Origin: Norana najaformis
Lineage: Eukaryota; Annelida; Clitellata; Crassiclitellata; Hormogastridae
Direction: 5' to 3'
NCBI GenBank assembly: GCA_964023275.1
Contig: OZ029918.1
Span: 36,673,063 to 36,737,062, forward strand
Length of the DNA: 64,000 nt
In this document: positions 12,701-24,508 of the stretch, piece after piece
Layout: the number at the start of each line of letters is the position of its first letter
How positions within the stretch are numbered: the first letter of the stretch is position 1
Notes under the pieces: generated by a model
The model's database searches: none
Seen by the model: the letters and a program-made list of their open reading frames with translations, nothing else
What the model was told of the DNA's origin: nothing
Translations under genes and position numbers: made by a program

Positions 12701-15700
12701 TATTTCATTTCTTTAAACTTGTTTGGTTAACATTTAAGAGATAACCAGTCATTTTTTACTGACTGTTTGAACCGGGTGAAATTGTTATTATGGTTTTTGT
12801 TGAAACTGTTTCTTATGTGAAGCATGATTAAAAGTGTATCATCTCAAATGCTCTAGACTAACATGACGTAAGCAGGCTGAAAAGTATGTACATTGAAAAC
12901 ATCCCTCACGCCACCAGGTTCACTGTGAAGGTTCTGGCATTTGTACAATATTATAAGAAAATACAAGAAAGTAGACCACATTGAGTCACGGTGGTCAATT
13001 TGTTAGCGCACTGGGTCTACAATCCAACACTTGCACATTTGAGCCTGCTGAGTGGACTCCAAGTAATGACCCTGCAGAACTGCCTCACATCTCAGATACA
13101 GATTTACTGACCTTGCATGCAATAAACAAAAAAGCTCAATGAAAACACAAAAATAAGAAAATAGCCAGGTGAATGAACACCTCACCTGCTCGTACAGCTG
13201 GATTCTCAAGAATGACACGGTTGTAGATGAACCGAATGTACTTGAACGGCTGAGGAGTTCGCGGTCCCTCCCTCCCAAGAAGATGGAGGATTCGAGTGGC
13301 CAGAACTGTATGTTCACAGTCCTCAATGAACTCGCACAGGTGGGCCAATCCAGCCTCCTTTGCCTCAGCGTTCTCCTCAATGATCGAGATGATCGAGTCA
13401 ACGATTGCTCGCTTGTAATCGAATCCTCCCTAGCAACACAATCATTGCAACAGAAGGTCTGAATCCTCCCTAGCAACACAATCAATGCTAAAGAAGGTCT
13501 GAATCCTCCCTAGCAACACAATCATTGCAACAGAACGTCCGAATCCTCCCTAGCAACACAATCATTGTAAAAGAAGGTCCGAATCCTCTCTAGCAACACA
13601 ATCATTGCAAAAGAAGGTCCAAATCCTCCCTAGCAACACAATCATTGCAAAAGAAGGTCCAAATCCTCCCTAGCAACACAATCATTGCAAAAGAAGGTCC
13701 AAATCCTCCCTAGCAACACAATCATTGCAACAGAAGGTCCAAATCCTCCCTAGCAACACAATCATTGCAACATTGTAAAAGAAGGTCAGAACTGTGTCAT
13801 TCCAAATACTTTTCCACTAATCTAATGACTTCTATAGCGCCATTACAACAATGCAAACAGCACTAATTGATGGTACACCAACACCCATCCTAAAACAAAT
13901 CCAGTCGGCCATAATTGACTTTCTCAGAAGCACATAAAGCAGCCGTCGACGCCTACCTCCTCTCGTAGCATTGATGAGAGGAATCCCATCATAACAGCGT
14001 GCTTACGGGGAAACTTCAGACACAGCGACCTAAAAATCAAAAACAACTCATTCAACCCAACAAAAAGGTATGCACCTCACAAACACCCTCTAATGCCCCA
14101 TATACACCCAAAAATCACCCTCCAATAGTCATAGTAACTCACAAAAAAACTCCTCTATAACCACCTGCTGCCCCACAAAACAACTCTAATACCTTCTATT
14201 ACCTTATCAATTATTACCTATAATAGATAATACAATATATTAATAATATAATATTAAATATTACTTCTGTTACCAAAATAACCCTCTAACTGCTCCTACA
14301 GTACCACTCTAAAGACCATTTTGTCCGTCCGTCCGTCTGTCCGTCCATCCATCAATCAACTGATCAATCATGTCCGTCCATTAATCAACTGATCAATCAT
14401 GTCCGTCCATCAATCAACTGATCAATCATGTCCGTCCATCAATCAACTGATCAATCATGTCCGTCCATCAATCAACTGATCAATCATGTCCATCCATCAA
14501 TCAACTGATCAATCATGTCCGTCCATCAACCAACTGATCAATCATGTCCGTCCATCAATCAACTGATCAATCATGTCCGTCCATCAACCAACTGATCAAT
14601 CATGTCCGTCCATCAATCAACTGATCAATCATGTCCGTCCATCAATCAACTGATCAATCATGTCCATCCATCAATCAACTGATCAATCATGTCCGTCCAT
14701 CAACCAACTGATCAATCATGTCCGTCCATCAATCAACTGATCAATCATGTCCGTCCATCAATCAACTGATCAATCATGTCCGTCCATCAATCAACTGATC
14801 AATCATGTCCGTCCATCAATCAACTGATCAATCACGTCCGTCCATCAGTCAACTGATCAATCATGTCCGTCCATCAATCAACTGATCAATCATGTCCGTC
14901 CATCAATCAACTGATCAATCATGTCCGTCCATCAACCAACTGATCAATCATGTCCGTCCATCAATCAACTGATCAATCATGTCCGTCCATCAATCAACTG
15001 ATCAATCATGTCCGTCCATCAATCAACTGATCAATCACGTCCGTCCATCAGTCAACTGATCAATCATGTCCGTCCATCAATCAACTGATCAATCATGTTC
15101 GTCCATCAATCAACTGATCAATCATGTCCGTCCATCAATCAACTGATCAATCATGTCCGTCCATCCATTTTGTCCGTCCGTCTGTCTGTCCGTCCATCCA
15201 TCAATCAACTGATCAATCATGTCCGTCCATCAATCAACTGATCAATCATGTCCGTCCATCAATCAACTGATCAATCATGTCCGTCCATCAATCAACTGAT
15301 CAATCATGTCCGTCCATCAATCAACTGATCAATCATGTCCGTCCATCAATCAACTGATCAATCATGTCCGTCCATCAATCAACTGATCAATCATGTCCGT
15401 CCATCAATCAACCGATCAATCATGTCCGTCCATCAATCAACTGATCAATCATGTCCGTCCATCAATCAACTGATCAATCATGTCCGTCCATCAATCAACT
15501 GATCAATCATGTCCGTCCATCAATCAACTGATCAATCATGTCCGTCCATCAATCAACTGATCAATCATGAACTGTTATCTGTAATGACCTTATGGCATGG
15601 ACCACAACGACCTTGAATTCATCTGGAATCTCAGACATGAATGAAGTGATCTGCTTCATCAACCGATCGACGCTGCTCTCGTTGCCAGTCTACGATTACC

Positions 15701-18700
15701 AAATTACACACAATAAGGACTTACATATGATTACGACTTACGTGAATCTTATGAGTAAAATGCATGCTTGTTTACAACTTTTGAAATGAAATAAAAAAGG
15801 ATCAAACTATTGTGTCCATACAAATGAAGAAAAGAAATCACAAACAAATCTAATCTATTCTAATCCAATCTAATGTAATTCAAATGATAATTACTAATCT
15901 AACTCAAATGATAATTACTAATCTAATTCAAATAATTACTAATCTAATTCAAATGATAATCACTAATCTAATTCAAATGATAATTACTAATCTAATCCAA
16001 ACTCTACCAATCTAATTAAAAACACTAAACTAGGTAATCTAATACAATTTCTGGTAGCATCAGAAACAAAAACCGATTAATACACAAATCTAACGTCCGA
16101 ACTCTAATCTAATCTAATACACTGTAACCTACTACACTCTACTCTAGTCTACCATAATCTAATCCACTGCAATTTAATCTCTTCCAAGGAACTTCTGCAT
16201 TTTAGAAGCCAAAAACAAATGTACTAGCTAACATACGTTCCTATAGTCTACCCCAACGGATTTCACTGTAATTCAATCTCCTCTAACGAAATTCTAAACT
16301 TCAAAAACTGCAATAGTGGTTACAATGGAGACACGTAAGTTGAACAGGTACTCATTAATTTTAGTGTTATTTATTGACAGTATTTTTAAAATTAACCTTG
16401 AGTAGAGTGGTGATGGCAAGCGTGGCAATGCTTCTGTTTGTGTCTGTAATCAGATTCTCCAGGTCCACGTTGCACGCAGTCACAGCAGCCGGATGCTTCA
16501 TGGCAACCTAGCACCATCACTTCATATGTCACACAATTTTGTCTATGGTAAATAATTTCATACATGCATATAATTTCACATGTGGCTCACAATTTCACAA
16601 GTGGAACATAATTTCACACACGGAACATAATTTCACACGTGGAACATAATTTCACACACGTGGCAAATAATTTCAAGCGTGGAACATAATTTCACACATG
16701 GCACAAAATTTCACATGTGGAACATAATTTCACATTTATAAATTAGCAACTGCCTTAAATTCTGGTTCTTAACATTTCCTGTTTCCTGACTTTAATGTGC
16801 ACTTCTGAACTTTGTAAGGAGGGCATCTTCAAATTACAGTGGTATTGTACTGTACTGTACAAATTACTTCAAAAATTGATTACCAGTACCTAAATTTACC
16901 TCAATAAATAAGTGATTATCTTACCTTACCTTACTTACAAAAGAAATGGCAATCTTACCTTACCTCCATAAATAAGGACTATCTTCCTTAAATAATTAAC
17001 ATATAATCATTTACATAAACAAATGTAAATATAAATAAATAAACATAAATAAATGGATAATAATAAACCGTTTACCTTGTTCAGCGTGCGTACAGCGGCA
17101 AATCTCAGAGTCGGCTTAGATGACCCGCAGAAGAGCTGAAGCACTGAGACGGCTGGCGCCAGTTCCTTGGCCGTTGTGTGCTTCATGTTGACGATGGCAT
17201 GTGCCGCCTCGTAGATGACCATCTCGCTCTTGTGTCTCAGACAGCTCTCAATGAACTCATACATCTGGCTGTCACTCCTGGAAAAACCGACCCTATGCAC
17301 GTACATATCTAGACACTTTATACAGCGCCTTTTAAGTACCTCACAAAACCAGTACCTATGCCGGTCTAAGTGGCATTAAGAAGAACAAGTTCGTCCGTAA
17401 ACAAATACTGTTCAGATAACTGGTAAAGTCACCAATGGCTGGCAACCACACACCCATACAGCCCAACAAACAGAGTTGACCAAGTTCAGAGTTGCTGGTC
17501 TGCACTGCTAATATTTAGTTAAGTGTTAAATTATCTCATGTTTTGCATCAAAGGAGGTAAGCTTATCAAAGTCAACGATATTATGCGAAAGTTCGCCAGT
17601 GCGATTGATGCCAATTCCCACGATGGCCCCGAGATTCAAACCCAGGTCGCAGAAGGAAAAGCTGAGGCACTAACCACCTGGTCACTAATCTAATCTAAAT
17701 CTAATCTAAATACTTCTATAGCGCCGTTATCATAAGGCCTATGGTTTCAAGTCAAAATTGCAAACCAAGATCATAATCCACTGAAAAGCTGGGTCAAATT
17801 CCGATATTTCATAGAAACTGCAGCCACCCTACTCAAGTCAGTGCATCAATCAAAGTGAAAGGGTAAGCGAAGAAACAAGCAAGGCAAGCCTATATGTATC
17901 ATCGGGGTAGAAGACTACATAGAGCTTACATACCCTGCATCATCTTCTTCAAGCAACTTGCAAGCAATTCTTATCTAAAAGAAAACAGTCTACCAAATAA
18001 TATTACCCAAAGTCATTCAGTAAAATAACAAAACAGTTACCATTCTTATACTTTGCATTTACAAATCTTAACAGTAGAATTTGGTACCAGCATGAGCTGC
18101 TAAGTAAACGGCAAGTCCTGCAATGCACTGGCTCTTTGTCCAGGACCTCGGAATTCATCCACTGCTGACTCAAGGGCCTATCACTAGGAAATGAGTGTTT
18201 TTAGGTCCTTAGGTTTCACTTTACAGAAATTCCACATCATCCTAGAGAAAGATGGATCGAACTGCGATAACAGACAGTAAATATAGCCCAGTGTACTCAC
18301 CAGATGGCAGTAAGCATAAGGAGATTTGAGTGGATGACGCGTAAACTTGGCGATGAGCTTCGTCACCGCCAGCTTGTCTGTCTTGCGGATGTGGTACAGA
18401 AGTCCAAGGGCATGGTACTAGAAGTTAAAAACACAGTCAAATTGCAACAAACGGAAATCTTCCTAGACACAAACTAACTTCTCTGCAAATCCAATCGTCC
18501 TTCATCGTCCTCAAGTGGAAGCATTAGATTCTTTGGCAGGCCTGCAAGAACTGCATTAGCTCAAAACTCAAAGCATGTCAGCAGGAAGGAATGAACAAGG
18601 GTCATAATTACATAATATGATAAATTATGCTGAATAACCCTGATCTGGCACAGTTCATAAAAACAGGACCTGCAGAGAGTTTAATCTGGGTCTCCACTGA

Positions 18701-21700
18701 TAGGTCTTCATCCAGGAGTCTGTAACACCAAATAAGGTAAGGTAAGATTGCTTGTAGTGCGTATCACGTTAATGACCTTAAAGCCAGCAACCCACTCTTT
18801 TGAGGTACTTAAAGGTGCTATATTAAGTATCTGGAAAAATACATGCGTTGAATATAGAATCTCTAACATTTGAAAGCAAAGAGCAAACAGATGCAAATCA
18901 AATGGGCCCAGTATTCTCATCTTCTAACCCCTCGAACACTTGGCAGATGATCACTTAACACAAGCGAACTTCAGTTCTAACCAGCCACCCACTAGGGGTG
19001 CTTTTAACATCGGAGTATTTGGTGTGCCCCAGTGGCACAAAGTACAATATGCCCTTTAACACCTTGGTTACAAAACGTGAGGCCAAAGTCTGGGTGAGCC
19101 CCTAGAAGAGCTTATATCAAGATATTAGAAACCATAAAAGCGCCTCTGCCACCCATAACCCCTAAAATCCCCAAAAGCTTATGAGATGTAGAGATAAAGA
19201 AGAGCCAACCTGAACCATGATGTTGTCACTGTTGGCTGCCTCCTGCGCCTCATTCACCCAGCGCTTCACGACGTCACTGTTCTGCTTCGACAGATGCTGC
19301 ACCAGACACAAACAAACACACACAAGATGCAAAATGAAGCAAGGTAAGGTATAGAAAGGTAATGTAGGGTAAGGTAAACTGAAGCAAGGTAAGGTACAGA
19401 AAGGTAATGTAGGGTAAGGTAAACTGAAGCAAAGTAAGGTATAGAAAGGTAATGTAGGGTAAGGTAAACTGAAGCAAGGTAAGGTATAGAAAGGTAATGT
19501 AGGGTAAGGAAAACTGAAGCAAGGTAAGGTAAGGTAAGGAAGGAAGGAAGTAATGCATTTGGTAACACGCCAGATGTACATCAGCTGTGCAAGGAATCGT
19601 AGGCATGGACAAACAAACAAACAATTAAATATATAACACAGCAAACAAACAGTACATTAACATCCACAGGAGGCAAAGGCAGATATGTTGAAAGAAGGTA
19701 AAGTAAGGTAAGGTAAGGCAAATCTAAGGTATGCTGAGGCAAGTTTACAATAACAGGCCAGATTCAACTTACCAGAGCCGAAGTGAGGGCCGCGCTCGAC
19801 ACACTCGGGTCCTTGTCTACGATCGCCTGTTTCATGAAACGCTCGATACTCTGCACCATGCTGCTCTGAAATGATAAAAATTTCTCTTTTTATTGCTCAC
19901 ACTTACTTTGGAACAACGTAACCAAGTAGATGACCCATGGCCCTACTTTTTAACGGTGAGGGGTCAGTCTTTCCTCTCTCCATTTTTGGTTCTTAGTGTT
20001 TCCTGTTGTCCAACTTCAACGTTTACCTCTGAGCCACTGAAGGGGGTTATTATCAAATTTCAGCGCTATTGCATTGTATTGCACTGTATAGTAATGTTGT
20101 ATTCTGTAGTTGTTATTGCAGTTAGACATTTATATAGCTCCACTTCAAGATAAACTAATCAGAGATGATCTCTATGCTAAGCCAAATTATGTTAAAGTTA
20201 ACATTGTATTGTTTTGTATTGTGTAGCATTGCATTAAACAGACAACATAAAGATTTTAACATAAGTTGTTAGAATCCAATTGGATGAAAATCTAGCTATT
20301 CATAAGTACTAAACTTCCAACTTACATCAGTAATGCAGCAGAGAGCGCGAATCGCAGGCGCACGAAACTGGTCTTCCTGTTTGAAAGAAGACAAAACAAA
20401 ATGGATTACAAAACCAGAAACGTAATGTAGCATAATTAATAGAAACATTTATTTAGCTCCACTATGAAACCAACTCAGATGTTCTGAAGAAACACGATGA
20501 CAGCTTTGTAACGAAGAAAACAGTAATCCCTTGAGCCAACACCGTGGGCATGAAGTTCACAGCTTCACATTTCTTAGCCTCAGCACATAAGGGTGTGTGC
20601 AACACAGTGGTCTACTGGTAACATGTTTGGTCAATGATCATGTGGTTGCGGGTTCGACTCCGTGTAACGACCCTGAGCAAGTTGGTTGCACACACCGTGC
20701 CTTTGTCACCAAGGAGTATAATTTGGTACCGGCATAGGCTGGGAAGTAAATGGTAAGTTCTGCGATGCATTGGCAGTACCCTGGGATTCGTCCATTGCCG
20801 CTTCAAGAGCCTAAGAAAAAGAAATAAGCGGCTTCCCTATGTCTCACTTGTGGGATATGGGATACTTTACTTTACATAACCTGTGAGGCCTATTTCTTAA
20901 GCTGTTCCGCTCAACTTATTATACTCACCTTTCCAGTCATGTCCTTAGTCAGGCTGCTCGTCACGATGATGACATCATTAGCAATTTCTGCCATCAGCTT
21001 GATGGACAGGTAGACCATCTTGCGCAGCGTTGTCTAGTAACAAACACAAATGAGAGATTAAGAAGCCACTTTGAACAAAAGAGGATCAGCTGTCAGCAAA
21101 GTATTACCTAAGGTTCAACAAAGGACCAAAGGATTAACAGAATATCAATTGACAGAATGGATTAGCAGAAGATTAACTGAGGATTGGCAAAGGATTAAGA
21201 GGATTAAACTGGATTCACACAGGATTGAAGAGGATTACTGTAATTCATGATTAATTGAGGTTTACTGCAAATCAAAATTAAGAGGAATAACAGCCCATAA
21301 ACACACAAAACCTACATTTACAGACGAACAAGTAGTCACAAATGTTAGGACTTCGTACTTATTTACTAATCATACGCTAATGTTACACAATATCATAGAT
21401 AAATAGAGTTTACAACATACGTCCTTTGACTGGAATAGTTTCGTAATAGCAAAGAACGCCTCCGTGGCCTCGGTGTTTCCAATGTGCTCCCCCTAACAGC
21501 AAAACAGCAGAGAATGCTGACAGATTATTCATTTCGCGCTTGAGGAACCCAAGATCCTTCAGCACCAAGAAATTTGTATAAAAAAGAAATGTACTTGGAA
21601 TTAACTATCATTGTTACCGCTGAGGTCTGCAAATTTGCCCCTGAATGTGGAACATTGTAGCGTTGCTGTTATGTTGTGAGCAAATTGAAAGGTGGTGCCA

Positions 21701-23923
21701 ACTGCATCCCATGATAATGTTTGACCGTGATAGTGCACCCTGTGAGAGCGAACTGTGTCCAGTGATAGCTAACTGTGTCCTGTGATAGCTAACTGTGTCC
21801 TGTGATAGCTAACTGTGTCCTGTGATAGCTAACTGTGTCCTGTGATAGCTAACTGTGTCCTGTGATAGCTAACTATGTCCTGTGATAGCTAACTGTGTCC
21901 TGTGATAGCTAACTGTGTCCTGTGATAGCTAACTGTGTCCTGTGATAGCTAACTGTGTCCTGTGATAGTTAACTGTGTCCTGTGAGAGCGAACTGTGTCC
22001 TGTGACCGTGATTATGATGATAAAGATGACACTGCAGCAGAAATGAAAAGTAGATGATGACAATGAATACTTGTTCAATAAATCAAAAATGTCATATCCT
22101 GCACCGCACAGCTCTTCCGACAGGATCCAAACCCGATCTAAAACCTTTATGGCATGGTAAGCAATAAGCTATGGCATGAAAGCTAAGGATGCATTACTAA
22201 TTAAGGATTAGCCAACTGACAATGCATGACAGACATACCTGCACTATGATATACATGATCTTGGTCAAAATCTGGCAGCATTTCTTCGCGTTAATCGGTG
22301 TCTCGTTAAAAGTACGAGCCTACACAAAATTCCAAAAATTGAAATAGATATGGGAACATTTGCAAAACAACTCACACAAACCTCACAAAGAGACTAGCAG
22401 AGGCGGTTCTGTGCCTGAACAAAAGATGAATTGTGAATGTACTATAAATTTATTATTATCATTATCTTTTACCCGAGGTATATGTGATCCCTGAGGATTT
22501 AAACAATTCTCCTGAGAATGAAAAATTGTTGTCATTATTATTATTATTACTATTATTATTATTATTAATGCGCTGGTGTCTAATGCACAAGGCATCAACC
22601 GAGTGTGCATGTAATGTAAATGTATTGTAAATTACAGTAAATTTATATAGCACCTCTTTAGGATATCTACTCAGATGCACCTGCATCCCAGTCTCAGTGA
22701 AAGAATTTCTCAAGTACTGTCAAACCAGGATCCATGTTATAATTAACCATGTAATGTAGGGAGGTTTTAGTGTATTAAGTCAGCCTATCCACTGTAGCCT
22801 GACTTCTGAACATTGAACATTGTTTATTGAATCACCAACAATCTACACAGTTACAAGTTTCACCGAAACTATTACTACACAAGTACTGGCATCAAAGGGC
22901 AATCCAGAAAGGACAAACGTCCCGCTACAATATGGATTGCCCTTTCACATGATTGACATACAGGCGGTTAATGCAGTACGGCATGTAAGCCCAAAGCTGA
23001 TTCAATGTCAAGTTTAATTTTATACAAAATAAACCTAAACAGTGCAATACAAAGTGAAACAGCAATAAACAATGTGAACAATTCAAATCTGTGAGGACAA
23101 AAAGATTTACCTAACTCATCAGATTACAATTTTTACTATGGTTTCAATCGAAGTATCCATCATTTGATACCTTGTGCACTGTGATAATGGTGCTATAACT
23201 TTCAGGTTAGACTAAATTATTTACAAAACTACTAAGGCCACAAAGACAGCATTATCTGTCCATACCTCTTGCAGAACTGTGCTTTTCTCCAGGTTAAAGT
23301 AAGGATTGCCTCCGGCTAGAAAGTTGATACGAAAGCAAATAAACAAATAATGTATGGCAGTCAGGTAACAAACAGTCAGTCAATTAAACAATCAACCAAC
23401 CAATCTTCAGTTTTAAATAAGTCTAGAATATTTTAATTGACTGCGGTACGTTAAAGTTTGCATGTAACTGAATTACATAGCGCCGTAATAATAAATCTGC
23501 AATTTCCAGTAGGGTTGGTAATATTACTACACATTATTGACACTTAAAAAATTAAAAGATGAAAGGAATTTGCTTGATGGAAAAAAAGACGCTATAAAAA
23601 GTGCAGACAAATAAATCCAGATAACACATAAACTACAGCCAACAGCAAATGACATCTGCCAATTCTGAAATTAAATACGCAACATCACGGAAAATTAGCT
23701 GCCTAAGTAAAAAAACTGGTGTTTGCAAAAACAGTACTGTGTCTTCCAGCTATCAAACGGATCCTAAGACGATGACGTTCCCAAAGAAATCTACAATCGG
23801 CATCAGTTACGATGGGTGGAAGTGCCCTACAATGTCCTATACCGGTTTAAAACCCTTGGTACTGCATAACGGACACAAATATTCAACCAGCATACCTTCC
23901 TCTTCCTTCTTGTCTCGCTTCAT
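6778..23923 (-). CDS. COPG1: Coatomer subunit gamma (COPI coat), complete, 24 exons
   Basis: The exons are 23923-23896, 23315-23266, 22319-22239, 21492-21421, 21033-20929, 20376-20326, 19865-19773, 19296-19210, 18417-18301, 17974-17934, 17277-17076, 16507-16397, 15689-15589, 14029-13957, 13429-13186, 12455-12380, 12033-11930, 11141-11016, 10105-10034, 9240-9098, 8522-8354, 7918-7821, 7375-7237 and 7007-6778. They sum to 2613 nt, or 870 aa plus TAG; human COPG1 is about 874 aa. The protein is the gamma subunit of the COPI coat, which assembles on Golgi membranes with Arf1 and sorts retrograde cargo. Residues about 20-540 are the HEAT-like adaptin solenoid ([61 protein letters not shown]). Residues about 600-870 are the appendage ([55 protein letters not shown]). 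It ends SAVG. All introns are GT/AG. Invertebrates usually have one COPG, so the 1/2 suffix is nominal. Confidence 0.97.
7430..7735. repeat. Degenerate ~20-bp minisatellite, COPG intron 22
   Basis: Units resemble tgataatgctactaacaca and run with many point changes across about 300 bp between COPG exons 22 and 23. They do not include a splice site. Confidence 0.85.
8520..9055. repeat. 30-bp minisatellite spanning the COPG exon 21 acceptor
   Basis: About 17 units of the form gactacaaacatatgctaca plus cagactgtta are spaced at 30 bp from 8551. A few units near 8840-8935 are variants with agaagcatgtg. On the minus strand each unit reads TGTTTGTAGTCTG, which mirrors the exon 21 acceptor TGTTTGTAG followed by TTTG. 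Because 30 is a multiple of three, long false reading frames cross the array on both strands. Confidence 0.9.
10490..10710 (+). mobile_element. LINE 3' end with (TTAC)n tail
   Basis: A decayed reading frame resembles the end of the LINE ORF seen at 48.9 kb (VAGPK, then FQPAYPP). It is followed by the block ctacgattcctcgctcag, then acatatggcgtcttaac and tandem ttac repeats. The same tail without coding sequence recurs near 33.9 and 52.25 kb and, inverted, near 19.56 and 63.4 kb. Confidence 0.6.
10801..10975. repeat. (CA)n-rich microsatellite, COPG intron 18
   Basis: The stretch is cacacaca-rich with interspersed tgcacagacaag units and lies just downstream of the COPG exon 18 donor. The apparent frames across it are low complexity. 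Confidence 0.9.
11230..11400 (+). mobile_element. tRNA-derived SINE (family T1)
   Basis: The head (agtagccgactggatagag and a downstream ggtctgagcctc B-box-like motif) is tRNA-like. The body ends with the shared block ctcagattcagatttactg followed by accttgcatgc. Relatives lie at 12975-13135, 41615-41800 and 59855-60030. The element sits in COPG intron 17. Confidence 0.6.
12130..12340. repeat. (ATC)n-rich low-complexity tract
   Basis: Interrupted atcatcatc repeats lie between COPG exons 16 and 17. The open frames across the tract are not supported as genes. Confidence 0.7.
12975..13135 (+). mobile_element. tRNA-derived SINE (family T1)
   Basis: It contains a tRNA-like head (tttgttagcgcactggg, then a cacatttgagcctgc B-box-like motif) and the family 3' block cagatttactgaccttgcat. 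It ends about 50 bp from the donor of COPG exon 15. Confidence 0.6.
13421..13785. repeat. 40-bp minisatellite duplicating the COPG exon 15 acceptor
   Basis: Nine units start at 13421, 13461, 13501, 13541, 13581, 13621, 13661, 13701 and 13741, exactly 40 bp apart. Each begins (g/a)aatcctccctagcaacaca. On the minus strand a unit reads TTGTGTTGCTAG then GGAGGATTC, which is the polypyrimidine tract, the AG acceptor and the first nine coding bases of exon 15. The native site is the unit at 13421; the other eight are intronic copies. Nearly all keep CTAG/GGAGGAT. Confidence 0.95.
14317..15569. repeat. Large 29-bp minisatellite, COPG intron 13
   Basis: About 40 units of tccgtccatcaatcaactga plus tcaatcatg repeat at 29 bp with very few variants. 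A distinctive opening (cattttgtccgtccg, then tgtccgtccatccatc) occurs at both 14317 and 15166, which suggests that a block of about 850 bp was itself duplicated. The array stops 20 bp from the donor side of COPG exon 13. Confidence 0.95.
15840..16010. repeat. Degenerate minisatellite (aatctaattcaaatgataat)
   Basis: Units of about 24 bp, close to tactaatctaattcaaatga, lie upstream of the COPG exon 13 acceptor. They decay into further tctaatct-rich sequence up to about 16180. Confidence 0.75.
16525..16745. repeat. ~20-bp minisatellite (gtggaacataatttcacac)
   Basis: About ten imperfect units lie between COPG exons 12 and 11, close to the exon 12 acceptor but not containing it. Confidence 0.85.
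17590..17695 (-). mobile_element. tRNA-derived SINE head
   Basis: On the minus strand there is an A-box-like GACCAGGTGGTTAGTGCC and a B-box-like GGGTTTGAATCTC about 30 bases later, as in a tRNA-derived SINE promoter. It lacks a full tRNA fold and lies in a COPG intron. Confidence 0.4.
18075..18182 (+). mobile_element. SINE family T2, partial
   Basis: The segment from ttggtaccagcatgagctgc through ccaggacctcggaattcatc to ctcaagggcc matches the body of the 20600-20875 SINE. The tRNA-like head is missing. Confidence 0.6.
19325..19555. repeat. ~45-bp minisatellite rich in GGTAAGG, COPG intron 7
   Basis: Five units of gaagcaaggtaaggtataga plus aaggtaatgtagggtaaggtaaact lie 30-40 bp upstream of the COPG exon 8 acceptor. 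On the minus strand they form a pyrimidine-rich tract. Long frames across the array are artefacts of its period. Confidence 0.9.
20600..20875 (+). mobile_element. tRNA-derived SINE (family T2), fullest copy
   Basis: The head carries an A-box-like TGGTCTACTGGTAACATG and a near-perfect B box GCGGGTTCGACTCC about 30 bases later. The body then runs through aagttggttgcacacacc, tataatttggtaccggcata and a tail matching the other copies. It lies in COPG intron 5. Confidence 0.75.
21715..22010. repeat. 20-bp minisatellite (gtgatagctaactgtgtcct)
   Basis: About 14 near-identical 20-bp units lie in COPG intron 3, with slightly diverged units (gtgagagcgaactgtgtcc) at both ends, the usual pattern of an array homogenised from the middle. 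Confidence 0.95.
22440..22720 (-). mobile_element. LINE 3'-end remnant with (ATT)n
   Basis: On the minus strand the block GATGCCTTGTGCATTAGACA matches the LINE tails near 48.1 and 49.25 kb. It adjoins a tattattatt tract. A second tail-like piece (tttatatagcacctcttt) follows on the plus strand at about 22640. The remnant lies in COPG intron 2. Confidence 0.45.
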
Positions 23924-24019
23924 CTTATCAATAAATAAACAAAAATGTGTTCGGAATAATTAAATCGGTTTCCGTCACAAATTCAAGACGTTTTGGATGT
24001 TTTGACAGCTAACTCCACG

Positions 24020-24062
24020 TCAACGGAAGTGGACTACGCATGCGCAGAAAATCGGAAGCGTT
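24020..24062 (-). promoter_or_regulatory. Candidate COPG core promoter (ETS and NRF1-like sites)
   Basis: About 100-135 bp upstream of the COPG ATG there are an ETS-type CGGAAGT (24024-24030), an NRF1-like palindrome ACGCATGCGCA (24036-24046) and a second CGGAAG (24053-24058). This combination without a TATA box is typical of housekeeping promoters, which suits COPG. It is identified from motifs only. Confidence 0.55.
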
Positions 24063-24231
24063 TAAATAAAGATCAGCTCCCATTTTAATTATTTATAAAT
24101 ACGTTTATTGTTTTAATTAATAATAGTTCATTCGTTAATTAATGGCATCACTCCTTCGCAAGGAAATTTATTCGTGAACTCACAGATTTCTAAAGCGCGC
24201 CTTAAAGTTTCAGCAGTTTAACCGAACCCTT

Positions 24232-24345
24232 TCTGCCCTTTCCTATCGATTTTGTTTTGACTGAGCGCCTCTCGTCATAAGCTGATTCCCCGCGACTTGG
24301 CTTCGCTGGGCGCTGTAGAAATCTCGCGCTTATGATTACTATAAT
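24232..24345 (+). mobile_element. LINE 3'-tail repeat (S1 type)
   Basis: It carries the family blocks cgattttgttttgactgagc, a diverged aataagctggttcc and cgctgtagaaatctcg, then a gattac tail. It is one of about fourteen S1 tails in the window and lies just upstream of the COPG promoter. Confidence 0.7.
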
Positions 24346-24508
24346 GGATCAATTGTAATGTAATTAAATACCTGTATAGCTCCACTGTTTGAAACTTAAC
24401 AATCTTAGTGAAAGCGTTCAATCAAGACATAGAATGTGAAAATTAGCTTGTTCTGCTCCAGAAGCGTAACCGCATAGTGCATACAAGGACGAGTCCACAA
24501 CAGGGCCA

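Noticed and set aside
14317-15569. CRISPR-like look of regular 29-bp repeats
   Set aside because: The repeats are head to tail with no unique spacers, in an intron of a eukaryotic gene.
19162-19644. Leu/Pro/Tyr-rich repeat frames in three phases
   Set aside because: They come from the 45-bp GGTAAGG-rich array; only the segment 19210-19296 in them is real (COPG exon 8).
20600-20680. tRNA gene suggested by good A and B boxes
   Set aside because: The rest continues into a 280-bp body shared with other copies, and no acceptor stem closes, so it is a SINE.
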